Shown here one piece after another: positions 55,009 to 63,090 of a stretch of 64,000 bases of DNA. A program made the translations under genes and the position numbers. The number at the start of each line of letters is the position of its first letter. Within the stretch, counting starts at the first letter, position 1. Below the pieces are notes generated by a model. The model was not told the origin of the DNA. It worked only from the letters and a program-made list of their open reading frames with translations, and searched no databases. This stretch comes from Flavobacterium sp. 270 (GTDB lineage Bacteria > Bacteroidota > Bacteroidia > Flavobacteriales > Flavobacteriaceae). The stretch spans positions 1 through 64,000 of the forward strand of contig NZ_SODM01000001.1 of the NCBI RefSeq assembly GCF_004368785.1, in the 5' to 3' direction.

Positions 55009-58000
55009 ATGGATAAAAAAATATTCTCTTTTTTGTTTTCTACACGATTAATGGCCGTTCTTTTTTTAACATTTGCTGTCGCAATGGGTGTTGGAACTTT
55101 TATCGAAAGTAAATACAATACCGATACTGCCAGAATTCTTATTTATAATACTTGGTGGTTTGAGGCAATAATGGCCGTTTTCATGCTTAATTTCTTCGGA
55201 AACATCAAACGTTACCAATTACTTAAAAAGGAAAAATGGGCTACTTTATTACTGCACATTGCCTTTGTTTTTATCCTTTTAGGCGCTTTTATTACTCGTT
55301 ATATTAGTTACGAAGGAATGATGCCAATTCGCGAAGGAGCGGCAGAAAATCAAATTTATTCAGACAAAACATTCTTAACTGTCTTTGTTGACGGAGATTA
55401 TAAAGGTCAGCCGCGAAGAAGAGTTTTTGAAAAAAGCCTTTTATTATCGCCAGTTACCAATAACGATTTTAATGTTTCAGGAAAATTTGATGAAACTCCT
55501 TTTGAAGTAACCTATTCAAAATACATAATGGGAGCGAAGGAAGTAGTTAAACCAGACCCAAAAGGAACGGTTTATCTTAAACTTGTTGAAGCCGGTTCTG
55601 GCGGACGTGAAGAACATTTCCTTAAAGAAGGAGAAGTACAAAACATTCACAACGTTTTATTTGCGTTAAATAAACAAACAGACGGTGCGATAAATATTAA
55701 TACAACTGGTGAAAAATATACCATTCAGACTCCTTTTGAAGGGACTTTTATGCGAATGGCAGATAAACTGCAAGGCGCTGTGACCAAAGAAAATGTACAG
55801 CCTTTAATGATGCGCTCTTTGTATAGCATTGGCGATATTAGAATTGTTTTTCCAGATCCTGCCATGAAAGGAACTATTGCTTATGAGTCTGATAATGATT
55901 TTAAAGCAAAATCGCATCATGATGCCTTAATTGTAAAAGTTAAAGCAGAAGGTCAAGAAAAAGAAGTAACACTTTTAGGTACAAAAGGAAGTGTTGGCGA
56001 TGCAAAAACAGTTAAAATTGGTAATATCGAATATTCTTTATTTTACGGAAGTAAAGCCTATGTTTTACCTTTTAAAGTAAAATTAAATGATTTTATTGCT
56101 ACTAAATATCCAGGAACAGAAAAAAGTTATTCTGCTTTTGAAAGTAAAGTAACCGTTCAGGATTCTACAGAAACTTTTGATGCGGCGATTTATATGAATC
56201 ACGTTTTAGATTATAAAGGATATCGTTTCTTTCAATCGTCTTTTGATCCGGATGAAAAAGGAACTGTTTTATCTGTAAACCACGATTTCTGGGGGACTTC
56301 TATCACGTATTTAGGATATTTTATGTTGTTCTTTGGTTTGATGGCTATCATGTTTACCAAACATTCTCGTTTTGCAGATTTAAAACGTAAACTAGAAGGT
56401 GTTAAAAAGAAAAAAGAAAAACTAATTACAATTTTGGTTTTAATGTTGAGTTTGAGCAGTTTTGCGCAACAATCTCCGCATATACATTCTCACGAGCATG
56501 ATCATACAGCAGATCCTAACGATCACGCCAACCACATTACTGCACCGCCAAGTCAGAAACAATTAGATTCTTTATTGACAATTTATAAAGCGCCGGAAGC
56601 TCACGCAGCAAAATTTGGTCGTTTGATTATCCAGGATGCAGGCGGAAGAATGAAACCGATTAATACATTTTCGTCTGAATTACTTAGAAAAGTAAGCCAC
56701 GACGATAAGTATAACGGAATGAATTCGGATCAGGTATTCTTGTCTATGACGCAATATGCTCAGGTTTGGATACAAATTCCGATTATTTATCTTAATCCAA
56801 AAAATGATAGTATCCGTAGGATCATCGGAATTGATAAAGAAGCAAAATTTGCTCCTTTTGTAAAATTCTTTGATGAAAACGGAAATTATAAGCTTTCCAG
56901 ATATTTAGATGATGCTTACAAAGCAGCAAATCCAAATCAGTTTGAGAAAGAATTTATCGAAGCAGATAAAAAAGTAAACTTGATGGAATCTGCTTTGAGC
57001 GGTCGTATTTTAAAAATATTTCCAGTTCCAAACGATCCCGGAAACAAATGGGTTTCTTATTTAGAACGTGAAGGTGCTAGTTTTAAAGGAATGGATTCTA
57101 CTTATGTAAACCAAATTATTCCGCTTTATTTCAGTGCATTAAATAACGGATCAATTTCTAAAAACTTTAATACTGCTGATCAATTGGTAGAAAGTATCAA
57201 TGGTTTCCAAAAGAAATTCGGAAGCAAAGTACGTCCAAGCGACCAAAAAATCGATCTTGAAATTGCATACAATACCTATGATATTTTACCAAAAATGTTT
57301 TATTGGTATTCAATGTCAGGAATTTTTATGTTGATATTTACTTTATTCAATATTTTCTTTGATAAAAAAGCTTTACGCATAACGGTTAATGCATTTCATA
57401 TATTAATCGGAGTAATATTTGCATTTCATACCGTTGCCTTAATCGGGCGTTGGTATATATCAGGTCACGCACCTTGGAGTAATGCTTACGAAGCGATTGT
57501 ATATGTGGCATGGGCAACGATGTTCTTTGGATTGGCTTTTGACAGAAAATCAAAACTAACGGTAGCTTCGGCAGCATTTGTTACGTCTATGATTTTTATG
57601 GCAGCAAATGCAAACTGGATCGATCCTGAAATTGCAAATTTACAGCCTGTTCTAAATTCTTATTGGTTAATGATTCACGTTGCAGTAATTGTAGCAAGTT
57701 ATGGTCCTTTTGCTTTAGGAATGATTTTAGGTTTTGTGGCTTTGATATTGATTTTCTTTACCAATGATAAGAACAAGGCCAAAATGAGCTTAAATGTTAA
57801 GGAAATCACCTATATAAATGAAATGTCATTGACTATTGGTTTAATCATGCTAACAATAGGAAACTTCCTTGGAGGTCAATGGGCCAACGAAAGTTGGGGA
57901 CGTTACTGGGGATGGGATCCAAAAGAGACTTGGGCTTTAATCTCTATTATGGTTTACGCATTTGTAATTCACGCGCGTTTTGTGCCGTCATTAAGAGGAA

Positions 58001-58209
58001 AATGGTTCTTTAACCTAATGAGTATGTTTGCCTTCATTTCGATTTTGTTTACTTATTACGGAGTAAACTTTCACTTAGTTGGATTGCATTCTTACGCAAG
58101 TGGAGAAGCACATTCTCTAAGCTGGATTTGGTATTCTTTAGGAACAATTTCTGTAATTGGAGCCATAACATATCCAAGTTATAGAAAACATTACAAAAGC
58201 AAAAAATAA
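55009..58209 (+). CDS. ccsBA: Fused cytochrome c biogenesis protein CcsB-CcsA
   Basis: A 1066-residue fusion of a ResB/CcsB half and a CcsA half (system II cytochrome c maturation). The N-terminal half has helices near residues 12-30, 46-62 and 76-96 and a large periplasmic domain (about 100-425). A helix near 430-452 follows. Residues about 471-487 (LITILVLMLSLSSFAQQ) look like a former signal peptide, followed by a His-rich stretch (HIHSHEHDH). A soluble domain follows, then the CcsA helices with the heme-binding W-W-D-type motif WGRYWGWDPKETW at about 963-975. It should transfer heme to apocytochromes in the periplasm. Confidence 0.93.
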   Translation: MDKKIFSFLFSTRLMAVLFLTFAVAMGVGTFIESKYNTDTARILIYNTWWFEAIMAVFMLNFFGNIKRYQLLKKEKWATLLLHIAFVFILLGAFITRYISYEGMMPIREGAAENQIYSDKTFLTVFVDGDYKGQPRRRVFEKSLLLSPVTNNDFNVSGKFDETPFEVTYSKYIMGAKEVVKPDPKGTVYLKLVEAGSGGREEHFLKEGEVQNIHNVLFALNKQTDGAININTTGEKYTIQTPFEGTFMRMADKLQGAVTKENVQPLMMRSLYSIGDIRIVFPDPAMKGTIAYESDNDFKAKSHHDALIVKVKAEGQEKEVTLLGTKGSVGDAKTVKIGNIEYSLFYGSKAYVLPFKVKLNDFIATKYPGTEKSYSAFESKVTVQDSTETFDAAIYMNHVLDYKGYRFFQSSFDPDEKGTVLSVNHDFWGTSITYLGYFMLFFGLMAIMFTKHSRFADLKRKLEGVKKKKEKLITILVLMLSLSSFAQQSPHIHSHEHDHTADPNDHANHITAPPSQKQLDSLLTIYKAPEAHAAKFGRLIIQDAGGRMKPINTFSSELLRKVSHDDKYNGMNSDQVFLSMTQYAQVWIQIPIIYLNPKNDSIRRIIGIDKEAKFAPFVKFFDENGNYKLSRYLDDAYKAANPNQFEKEFIEADKKVNLMESALSGRILKIFPVPNDPGNKWVSYLEREGASFKGMDSTYVNQIIPLYFSALNNGSISKNFNTADQLVESINGFQKKFGSKVRPSDQKIDLEIAYNTYDILPKMFYWYSMSGIFMLIFTLFNIFFDKKALRITVNAFHILIGVIFAFHTVALIGRWYISGHAPWSNAYEAIVYVAWATMFFGLAFDRKSKLTVASAAFVTSMIFMAANANWIDPEIANLQPVLNSYWLMIHVAVIVASYGPFALGMILGFVALILIFFTNDKNKAKMSLNVKEITYINEMSLTIGLIMLTIGNFLGGQWANESWGRYWGWDPKETWALISIMVYAFVIHARFVPSLRGKWFFNLMSMFAFISILFTYYGVNFHLVGLHSYASGEAHSLSWIWYSLGTISVIGAITYPSYRKHYKSKK

Positions 58210-58234
58210 TAAAAGACATTATTATTAATTCATA

Positions 58235-58266
58235 AAAAAAGGTTCAACTTCTGTTGAGCCTTTTTT
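58235..58266 (+). terminator. Intrinsic terminator after ccsBA
   Basis: GGTTCAAC (58241-58248) pairs with GTTGAGCC (58253-58260) around TTCT with one wobble, flanked by A and T runs. Confidence 0.88.
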
Positions 58267-58284
58267 GTTTATTGACAATCTCTT

Positions 58285-58317
58285 AAACTCGACAGCTTTT
58301 TAAAACCTGTCGCGTTT
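58285..58317. repeat. CGACAGGTTTT palindrome, diverged copy
   Basis: AAACTCGACAGCTTTT and AAAACCTGTCGCGTTT flank one T. Two mismatches in the stem distinguish it from the perfect copy at 22513-22545. Confidence 0.75.
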
Positions 58318-58328
58318 ATCGAAAACTT

Positions 58329-58354
58329 CAAACCTGAAACTTGAAACCTGAAAC
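58329..58354. repeat. AAACCTGAAACTTGAAACCT block of the composite repeat
   Basis: This 26-base block is the first part of the composite repeat at 25284 and 36081, without the CGAGCGxAGTCGAGAACC part. It lies 12 bases from the palindrome just above. Confidence 0.78.
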
Positions 58355-58367
58355 AAAAAAACAAACC

Positions 58368-59096
58368 TTAACTCCCTTCCTCAAAAGCAATAATCAAAGC
58401 TCCAATAGAAATAAAAAGAATCAAAAATATAATGTGACTCAAAATCGAAAGCCACAAGACTTTGGTTTTAGGCATTGTATTAAAGAATTGAATATTAGTC
58501 CAGATAATTAGAAAAACATCAAGGAGATAAACAAAATTAGTAACAGTCGTTATTTTAGAAGTTCCGTTGAAATAATAAAGGAGCGGAAATAAGAGAATCG
58601 AAATAAAAAGTTTTTGCGATGCTTTGTATGTATTTAAAACAAAATATTCAACAAAATTATATCCTTGATTTCGAAAACAAATATAAGTTCCCAATGTAAA
58701 AAGCGGAATAGTTGCAATAGTAACCCATCCAAAATGAGTAGAAACCCATTCATTAAATTCAACAAAATCAATTTTTGAATCTGAATTGTTTATAAATAAA
58801 TTAATGTGAAAATAATGGCATAAAAAACCATAAAGTGCAGCCAAAACTACAACTAAAGAGAGCGGTTTAAAATGCTTAACTCGTTTTCCTTCAATGAATT
58901 CGCGGATAGAATGTCCGGGTCTCGTAAATAATTGCTTGATAGAATACGGAATTCCTTCGTCAAAATGTAATAAACTATGCTGGATATCGTGCCATATAAA
59001 GTGCCAGTTTATTTTATGCGTATCAGCAGTCTGCCCGCAATTATTGCAATAGTGGCCTGTGTAGGTATTATGACAATTCTTGCAGGTTATTTCCAT
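58368..59096 (-). CDS. DUF3667 membrane protein with N-terminal zinc ribbon
   Basis: A 242-residue protein. Four Cys at 5, 8, 17 and 20 (C-x2-C...C-x2-C) form a zinc ribbon. The conserved block LFTRPGHSIREFIEGKRVKHF follows at about residues 56-77, then five hydrophobic helices. The ribbon plus R-P-G-x-x-I-R-E-(F/Y) element define DUF3667, widespread in Bacteroidota and of unknown role. It is cotranscribed with the DoxX gene (11-base gap). Confidence 0.85.
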   Translation of the reverse strand: MEITCKNCHNTYTGHYCNNCGQTADTHKINWHFIWHDIQHSLLHFDEGIPYSIKQLFTRPGHSIREFIEGKRVKHFKPLSLVVVLAALYGFLCHYFHINLFINNSDSKIDFVEFNEWVSTHFGWVTIATIPLFTLGTYICFRNQGYNFVEYFVLNTYKASQKLFISILLFPLLYYFNGTSKITTVTNFVYLLDVFLIIWTNIQFFNTMPKTKVLWLSILSHIIFLILFISIGALIIAFEEGS

Positions 59097-59107
59097 TCTA
59101 TAGTTTT

Positions 59108-59497
59108 TTAAATTTGAGCGTTTATTTTCTTAAATCCATTCGGATACATTATCGCCAAAAGAACAACAATCAATAAAAAATTATACTCCATACCATTTCG
59201 TCCGCCGCCAACAACAAACCAGCCTTCTTTAAAATGGACTAAAACAATACCCATAATAAGTACAAAAATGGTAACAAATCCCGCCAATTTAATGTATTTA
59301 TTAAAGAGCAGTAAAATGGCAGCAATAACATGTGATAATTTTATAGACCAAGCCAAAAAGACTCCAAAAGGAGCAAAGCCAATTTGATTTAGATATAAAT
59401 TGCCAAAATCATTAACACTATTATCAAACATTCCGAAAACGGAATGGGTAAGGAGAATGATCGCGACAGCAATTCTTAAAAGTAAAGTTCCGTTCAT
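59108..59497 (-). CDS. DoxX-family membrane protein
   Basis: A 129-residue protein with four helices. The start ILLRIAVAIILLTHSVFGM (here LLLRIAVAII) and later FVVGGGRNGMEYNFLLI match the DoxX/DUF417-like family. Members are linked to redox processes or thiosulfate oxidation, but the role in this branch is unknown. It is followed closely by the DUF3667 gene. Confidence 0.78.
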   Translation of the reverse strand: MNGTLLLRIAVAIILLTHSVFGMFDNSVNDFGNLYLNQIGFAPFGVFLAWSIKLSHVIAAILLLFNKYIKLAGFVTIFVLIMGIVLVHFKEGWFVVGGGRNGMEYNFLLIVVLLAIMYPNGFKKINAQI

Positions 59498-59534
59498 GGT
59501 TTAGTTATTACGTTTATAGCTTAAAAATAATAAA

Positions 59535-59567
59535 AAAACGCATATCAATTGAATCGATATGCGTTTA
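59535..59567 (-). terminator. Terminator of the second sigma/anti-sigma operon
   Basis: AAACGCATATC (59536-59546) pairs perfectly with GATATGCGTTT (59556-59566) around nine bases. The minus-strand T run follows the stem. It separates the anti-sigma gene from the DoxX gene. Confidence 0.88.
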
Positions 59568-59587
59568 AATATTTAATAATTAGGTTT

Positions 59588-60376
59588 TTAAACTTTTCCT
59601 AAAGTATATAATTGTTCCATTGTAGGCGTCAAACTTCCGCCGGCAGGCTCAAGTGTAATTCCAAAAGCTTCTGCAGCATTGGTTTGACTTACAGCGAATA
59701 TCTTTTGTCTATTTCCTTCAAAATCATCCAATAAACCAATACTTGTTGGTGTTAAAACAGGACTTAATTTTAATGCCCATACTTGATAAACCATTCCTTT
59801 TGGAGGTTTTGGTAAACCAGCAGCATCAATATAAGTAGTTTTAGTGTCTTTATTCCAATATACTTTTGCAAAAGATGTTGGAGAAACCGCTTGTCCGCCA
59901 AGAGTTACGCCAGTATTTTTAATATCTCTAACAATTGTTAAGTTTTTCTCTGTTTGTTTATTTTGCTGATCTAAATAAGCAAAATCTCTTTGGATTTTAT
60001 TTTTCTCAGTACCAACAGTAGCAATAGCTTCTTTTGTTTTTGTTAGTTCTAAAGTTTGGTATCCAAGACCTAAAAGTAATACAACAGCTGCAGCCCAGCC
60101 CACATATTGTGACCAGTTTGATGCAGGTTTCATATCTACTACCTTGCCATGTTTAAGCTCTAAGCGCGCTTTAATTTTCTCAAAATTAGCTACTGAATGA
60201 AATGGAGAGAAACTAGATGATAAAGCAACAATAGCTTTTTCTATCGAAATAATTTCTTCTTCAACTTCAGGGTTGGTTTTTGCCAGCGCAGCTATTTCCA
60301 GATTCTCTTTTTCGGTTAATAAACCGTAAACATATAGTTCTAGAATTCCTGATTCAATATACTCTTGTGCTTCCAT
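59588..60376 (-). CDS. RskA-type anti-sigma factor
   Basis: A 262-residue protein. A short cytoplasmic domain begins YIESGILELYVYGLLTEKE-like, where the L-x-x-Y-x-x-G-x-L-(T/S) pattern is the sigma-binding helix of RskA. A single transmembrane helix (about 92-112, YVGWAAAVVLLLGLGYQT) follows, then a coiled coil and the C-terminal RskA domain (VYWNKDTKTTYIDAAGLPKPPKGMVYQVWALK). The protein should hold the neighbouring ECF sigma at the membrane until a signal triggers proteolysis. The start codon shares one base with the sigma stop. Confidence 0.9.
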   Translation of the reverse strand: MEAQEYIESGILELYVYGLLTEKENLEIAALAKTNPEVEEEIISIEKAIVALSSSFSPFHSVANFEKIKARLELKHGKVVDMKPASNWSQYVGWAAAVVLLLGLGYQTLELTKTKEAIATVGTEKNKIQRDFAYLDQQNKQTEKNLTIVRDIKNTGVTLGGQAVSPTSFAKVYWNKDTKTTYIDAAGLPKPPKGMVYQVWALKLSPVLTPTSIGLLDDFEGNRQKIFAVSQTNAAEAFGITLEPAGGSLTPTMEQLYTLGKV

Positions 60377-60906
60377 TAGATTTTTAAATAATTACGTAAA
60401 TCGTTAATACAGTTTCTGTTTTGTGTTTTGATAGTACCCAGTGGCATTGCCAATTCTTCTGAAGCTTCTTGTTGGGTATATCCTTTAAAAAATAATAAAT
60501 CAATTATCTCAATACATTTCGGTTTCAATTTTTTTACAAATTCTTGAATTCCAATTGTATCAATTCTATTCATTAATTTATTACTGTCATCTAACAGATT
60601 TACGAAATTATCTGAGGAAAGGTTTTTTTGGCTGTTATTAAAATTTTTAGATCGCAGTTTATCAATCGAGGTATTCCTAGCTATATTAAGGATCCACGTA
60701 TAAAATCGTCCTTTACTTTCATTATATGAATCGATATTTTTCCAGATTTTGACAAAAACTTCCTGCAAAACATCTTCGGCTTCTTCTCGGTTTTTAATTA
60801 GAACATTTATGACTGAAAATAAACTTTTGGAGTACATGTCGTACAAATGGGTAAAAGCTCTTTCATCTTTTTTGTAGATTAAAACTAGCAATTCTTCTTG
60901 ACTCAT
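60376..60906 (-). CDS. ECF sigma factor paired with RskA-type anti-sigma
   Basis: A 176-residue sigma-70 family protein. Region 2 (YDMYSKSLFSVINVLIKNRE and EAEDVLQEVFVKIWKNIDSY, then GRFYTWILNIARNTSIDKLR) and region 4 (FFKGYTQQEASEELAMPLGT followed by IKTQ) are intact. The paired RskA-like gene makes it resemble SigK-type factors. Two perfect palindromes lie 22 and 36 bases upstream, but no TAnnTTTG box does, as expected if the operon is autoregulated by its own sigma. Confidence 0.92.
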   Translation of the reverse strand: MSQEELLVLIYKKDERAFTHLYDMYSKSLFSVINVLIKNREEAEDVLQEVFVKIWKNIDSYNESKGRFYTWILNIARNTSIDKLRSKNFNNSQKNLSSDNFVNLLDDSNKLMNRIDTIGIQEFVKKLKPKCIEIIDLLFFKGYTQQEASEELAMPLGTIKTQNRNCINDLRNYLKI

Positions 60907-61256
60907 AGATTAGGATTTTTTAGTTTGAACAAATTTGTTAGACAATATTGTATTACTTGTTATAAAGATAATTTATTTTTTTGTGAAAATGATAAAATTT
61001 TTAACAGCCTTAAACTTAGTAAAATAAGGGGTTTGAAAAAAAAGTGATTTTTTTTTCATTTTTTTAAAACCAAAAGCAATCCAGTTACGTATATGCTATT
61101 ATAACATCAAAATAATATTGTTTAAAATAGCAGGGAACAATAAAATGGAATTTAGGATTGGCGAGGTAGTATAATCTGGGAGAAATAAAAGAAAAAGAAA
61201 TTTAACATTCTTCACAAAAAATTATCACAGAAATCGCTACAAATAAAGAGAAAATT

Positions 61257-61373
61257 ATGATCAATATAAATAAACTGAAAATTTTAATTGTCGCTTTAAC
61301 GAGTGTTTTAGCATTAGCCAATTTTAATAACAGTGATTTTTACAAAGCAATTGTACAGAATATACGCCATTAA
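61257..61373 (+). CDS. Possible 38-residue small protein
   Basis: An open frame with ATG and TAA encodes a basic start (MININKLK), a hydrophobic helix (ILIVALTSVLALA) and NFNNSDFYKAIVQNIRH, the shape of a short exported or membrane peptide. An A-rich leader precedes the ATG. It lies in the long gap that ends with an orphan terminator. Evidence for translation is limited to this shape; it may also be a chance frame. Confidence 0.35.
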   Translation: MININKLKILIVALTSVLALANFNNSDFYKAIVQNIRH

Positions 61374-61689
61374 ATAGTTTAGTTATAGAAATAGTTGATG
61401 TCTTCGGACTTCCAACCGAAAATTTATAAAAGCCGCATCGCTAACAATAAGTTGAAATTATACCATATATAAACGCCATTTGAAAAGTATTTGAAGTTAG
61501 GATGAATTAAGGTTTAAAATTTTCACCATAACCGAGGCATCAACTATAATTTTTAAAAAGAAGTTTAAAAAAGAAAAAAAACGAGTCTGAAATTGTCGAA
61601 TAAAAAGAATTTACATTCAGGACTCACTTTATTATAAAGCAATTTTTTGCGTAATAATTAATTCATGGTTTGATTTGTTTGTATGGGGG

Positions 61690-61730
61690 GAAGCCTAACG
61701 TCTGATTAACGTTAGGCTTCAATTTTTTTA
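61690..61730 (+). terminator. Strong orphan intrinsic terminator
   Basis: GAAGCCTAACGT (61690-61701) pairs perfectly with ACGTTAGGCTTC (61709-61720) and is followed by AATTTTTTT. It faces rightward, ahead of the glutathione peroxidase gene and 316 bases beyond the 38-codon frame. Confidence 0.85.
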
Positions 61731-61812
61731 TTTAACTTATATTTAATAAAAAATAAAGCAGGTAAAAACTTTTGGAAGTCAGATTTTAATTAATTTTATA
61801 AAAAATTAAACA

Positions 61813-62400
61813 ATGAAAAAAATAGCATTAATTGCTTGTAGTGCTTTCTTTCTGTTAACTACGCAGATTCAGGCTCAAACGAGTAAAAGTAAAGTATCTA
61901 AAACAGATAAAAACATGTCAAAAGAAACGATTTACCAATTTAAAGTAGAAGATTTATCAGGAGACACTTTTGATTTTGCTTCTTTAAAAGGCAAAAAAGT
62001 AATGATTGTAAACACCGCTTCAAAATGCGGATTAACGCCTCAGTACAAAGATCTTGAAGCGATTTACAAAGAGTATAAAGATAAAGGATTTGTAATTGTA
62101 GGTTTTCCGGCAAATAATTTTGCATCACAAGAGCCAGGAACTAATGAAGAAATCGGAGCTTTCTGTCAGCAAAATTACGGAGTTAGCTTTCCTATGATGG
62201 GTAAAGTATCTGTAAAAGGTTCAGACATGAGTGAAGTTTATAAATTCTTAACTCAAAAAGCTAAAAATGGTTTACAAGATTCTGAAGTAGAGTGGAATTT
62301 TCAAAAATACCTAATCAACGAAAAAGGAGAATTAGTAAAAGTAATTCACCCAAAAACATTGCCGACAGATCCAGAAATCATCAATTGGATCAAAAGCTAA
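61813..62400 (+). CDS. Glutathione peroxidase family protein, exported
   Basis: A 195-residue protein. A signal peptide (residues 1-22, ending I-Q-A-Q) and a Ser/Lys-rich linker precede the enzyme. NTASKCGLTPQY gives the peroxidatic Cys72; GFPANNFASQEPGTNEEI holds the Gln and FCQQNYGVSFPMM the likely resolving Cys region. WNFQKYLIN gives the Trp-Asn of the GPx tetrad. The extra N-terminus places it in the periplasm or envelope, unlike cytosolic BtuE-type homologs. The electron donor is more probably thioredoxin than glutathione. Confidence 0.9.
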   Translation: MKKIALIACSAFFLLTTQIQAQTSKSKVSKTDKNMSKETIYQFKVEDLSGDTFDFASLKGKKVMIVNTASKCGLTPQYKDLEAIYKEYKDKGFVIVGFPANNFASQEPGTNEEIGAFCQQNYGVSFPMMGKVSVKGSDMSEVYKFLTQKAKNGLQDSEVEWNFQKYLINEKGELVKVIHPKTLPTDPEIINWIKS

Positions 62401-62419
62401 GCTTAGAACTATCTAAACC

Positions 62420-62466
62420 AAAAAATCCACAAATTTGTTTATTCAAGTTTGTGGATTTTTTTTATA
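62420..62466 (+). terminator. Intrinsic terminator after the peroxidase gene
   Basis: AAAAATCCACAAA (62421-62433) pairs perfectly with TTTGTGGATTTTT (62448-62460), around a 14-base loop, with a T run. Confidence 0.85.
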
Positions 62467-62479
62467 CACAAGTTTTGTC

Positions 62480-62560
62480 ATTGCGAGGAACGAAGCAATC
62501 TCATTTGCTAGATTGACAACGGCTCGCTATTGTTAGTGAGATTACTTCGTTCCTCGCAAT
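62480..62560. repeat. Inverted repeat element with TTGCGAGGAACGAAG ends
   Basis: ATTGCGAGGAACGAAGCAAT plus CTCA (62480-62503) pairs with 62537-62560 at 23 of 24 positions, around a 33-base centre. From memory, TTGCGAGGAACGAAGCAATC is widespread between Bacteroidota genes. It lies between convergent genes. Confidence 0.82.
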
Positions 62561-62571
62561 TACATAAAACG

Positions 62572-63069
62572 TTACTTCAAAATCAGCTGCATAAAAACCA
62601 AATCCAGCCAATGATCAAATTTATATCCAACCTCGCGAATTGTTCCCGTAGCCACAAATCCGAATTTTTCGTGAAATGCAATACTTCCCGCGTTATCAGC
62701 ATCGATAGCGCCAATCATAACATGCAAACCCTGTTCTTTGGCTAAACGAATTAATTCTACTAATAATTTAGAACCAACACCTTTTCCAATCACATTATCA
62801 ACAACATAAACCGAATGTTCTACAGTATATTGATATCCAATTTTTTCTCTAAACTGTCCATAACTTCCAAAACCGACCACTTCACCGTCTAATTCTGCTA
62901 CAACTATAGGTAGGTTTTTAGCCGTTTTATCTTCAAACCATTTTGTTTGTACTTCTAAAGTCTGAATATCATAACTATAATTTGCAGTGGTATGCAGAAT
63001 AGAATGATTTACTATGTCCAGAATTTTTTCTAAATCGTTAGTGGTTGCTGGTCTTAATGTTACGTTCAT
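62572..63069 (-). CDS. GNAT N-acetyltransferase, PAT-like
   Basis: A 165-residue acetyltransferase. MNVTLRPATTNDLEKILDIV opens the GNAT fold. GEVVGFGSYGQFR and YTVEHSVYVVDNVIGKGVGS contain the phosphinothricin-acetyltransferase-like block with the acetyl-CoA loop G-K-G-V-G-S. IDADNAGSIAFHEKFGFVAT follows. Similarity to phosphinothricin acetyltransferases suggests a small amino-acid-like acceptor. The gene starts 21 bases after the thioredoxin-fold gene. Confidence 0.87.
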   Translation of the reverse strand: MNVTLRPATTNDLEKILDIVNHSILHTTANYSYDIQTLEVQTKWFEDKTAKNLPIVVAELDGEVVGFGSYGQFREKIGYQYTVEHSVYVVDNVIGKGVGSKLLVELIRLAKEQGLHVMIGAIDADNAGSIAFHEKFGFVATGTIREVGYKFDHWLDLVFMQLILK

Positions 63070-63090
63070 TTTTTTGCGATCTTTTTAATA

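Larger units (their letters stand above)
60907..61812. other. Large intergenic region with an orphan terminator
   Basis: This 906-base stretch separates divergent genes and holds no large open frame. From the left come AACAAATTTGTT (60928-60939) and ACAATATTGT (60942-60951), perfect palindromes near the sigma gene. AT-rich DNA follows, then a 38-codon frame (61257-61373) and a 24-codon frame (61398-61472). The strong plus-strand terminator at 61690-61730 has no annotated transcript ending at it. It may encode an RNA or small proteins. Confidence 0.6.

Noticed and set aside
62292-62745. Two rightward open frames over the terminator, inverted repeat and acetyltransferase gene
   Set aside because: They run through a terminator and the reverse of a clear GNAT gene and have no coding signal.
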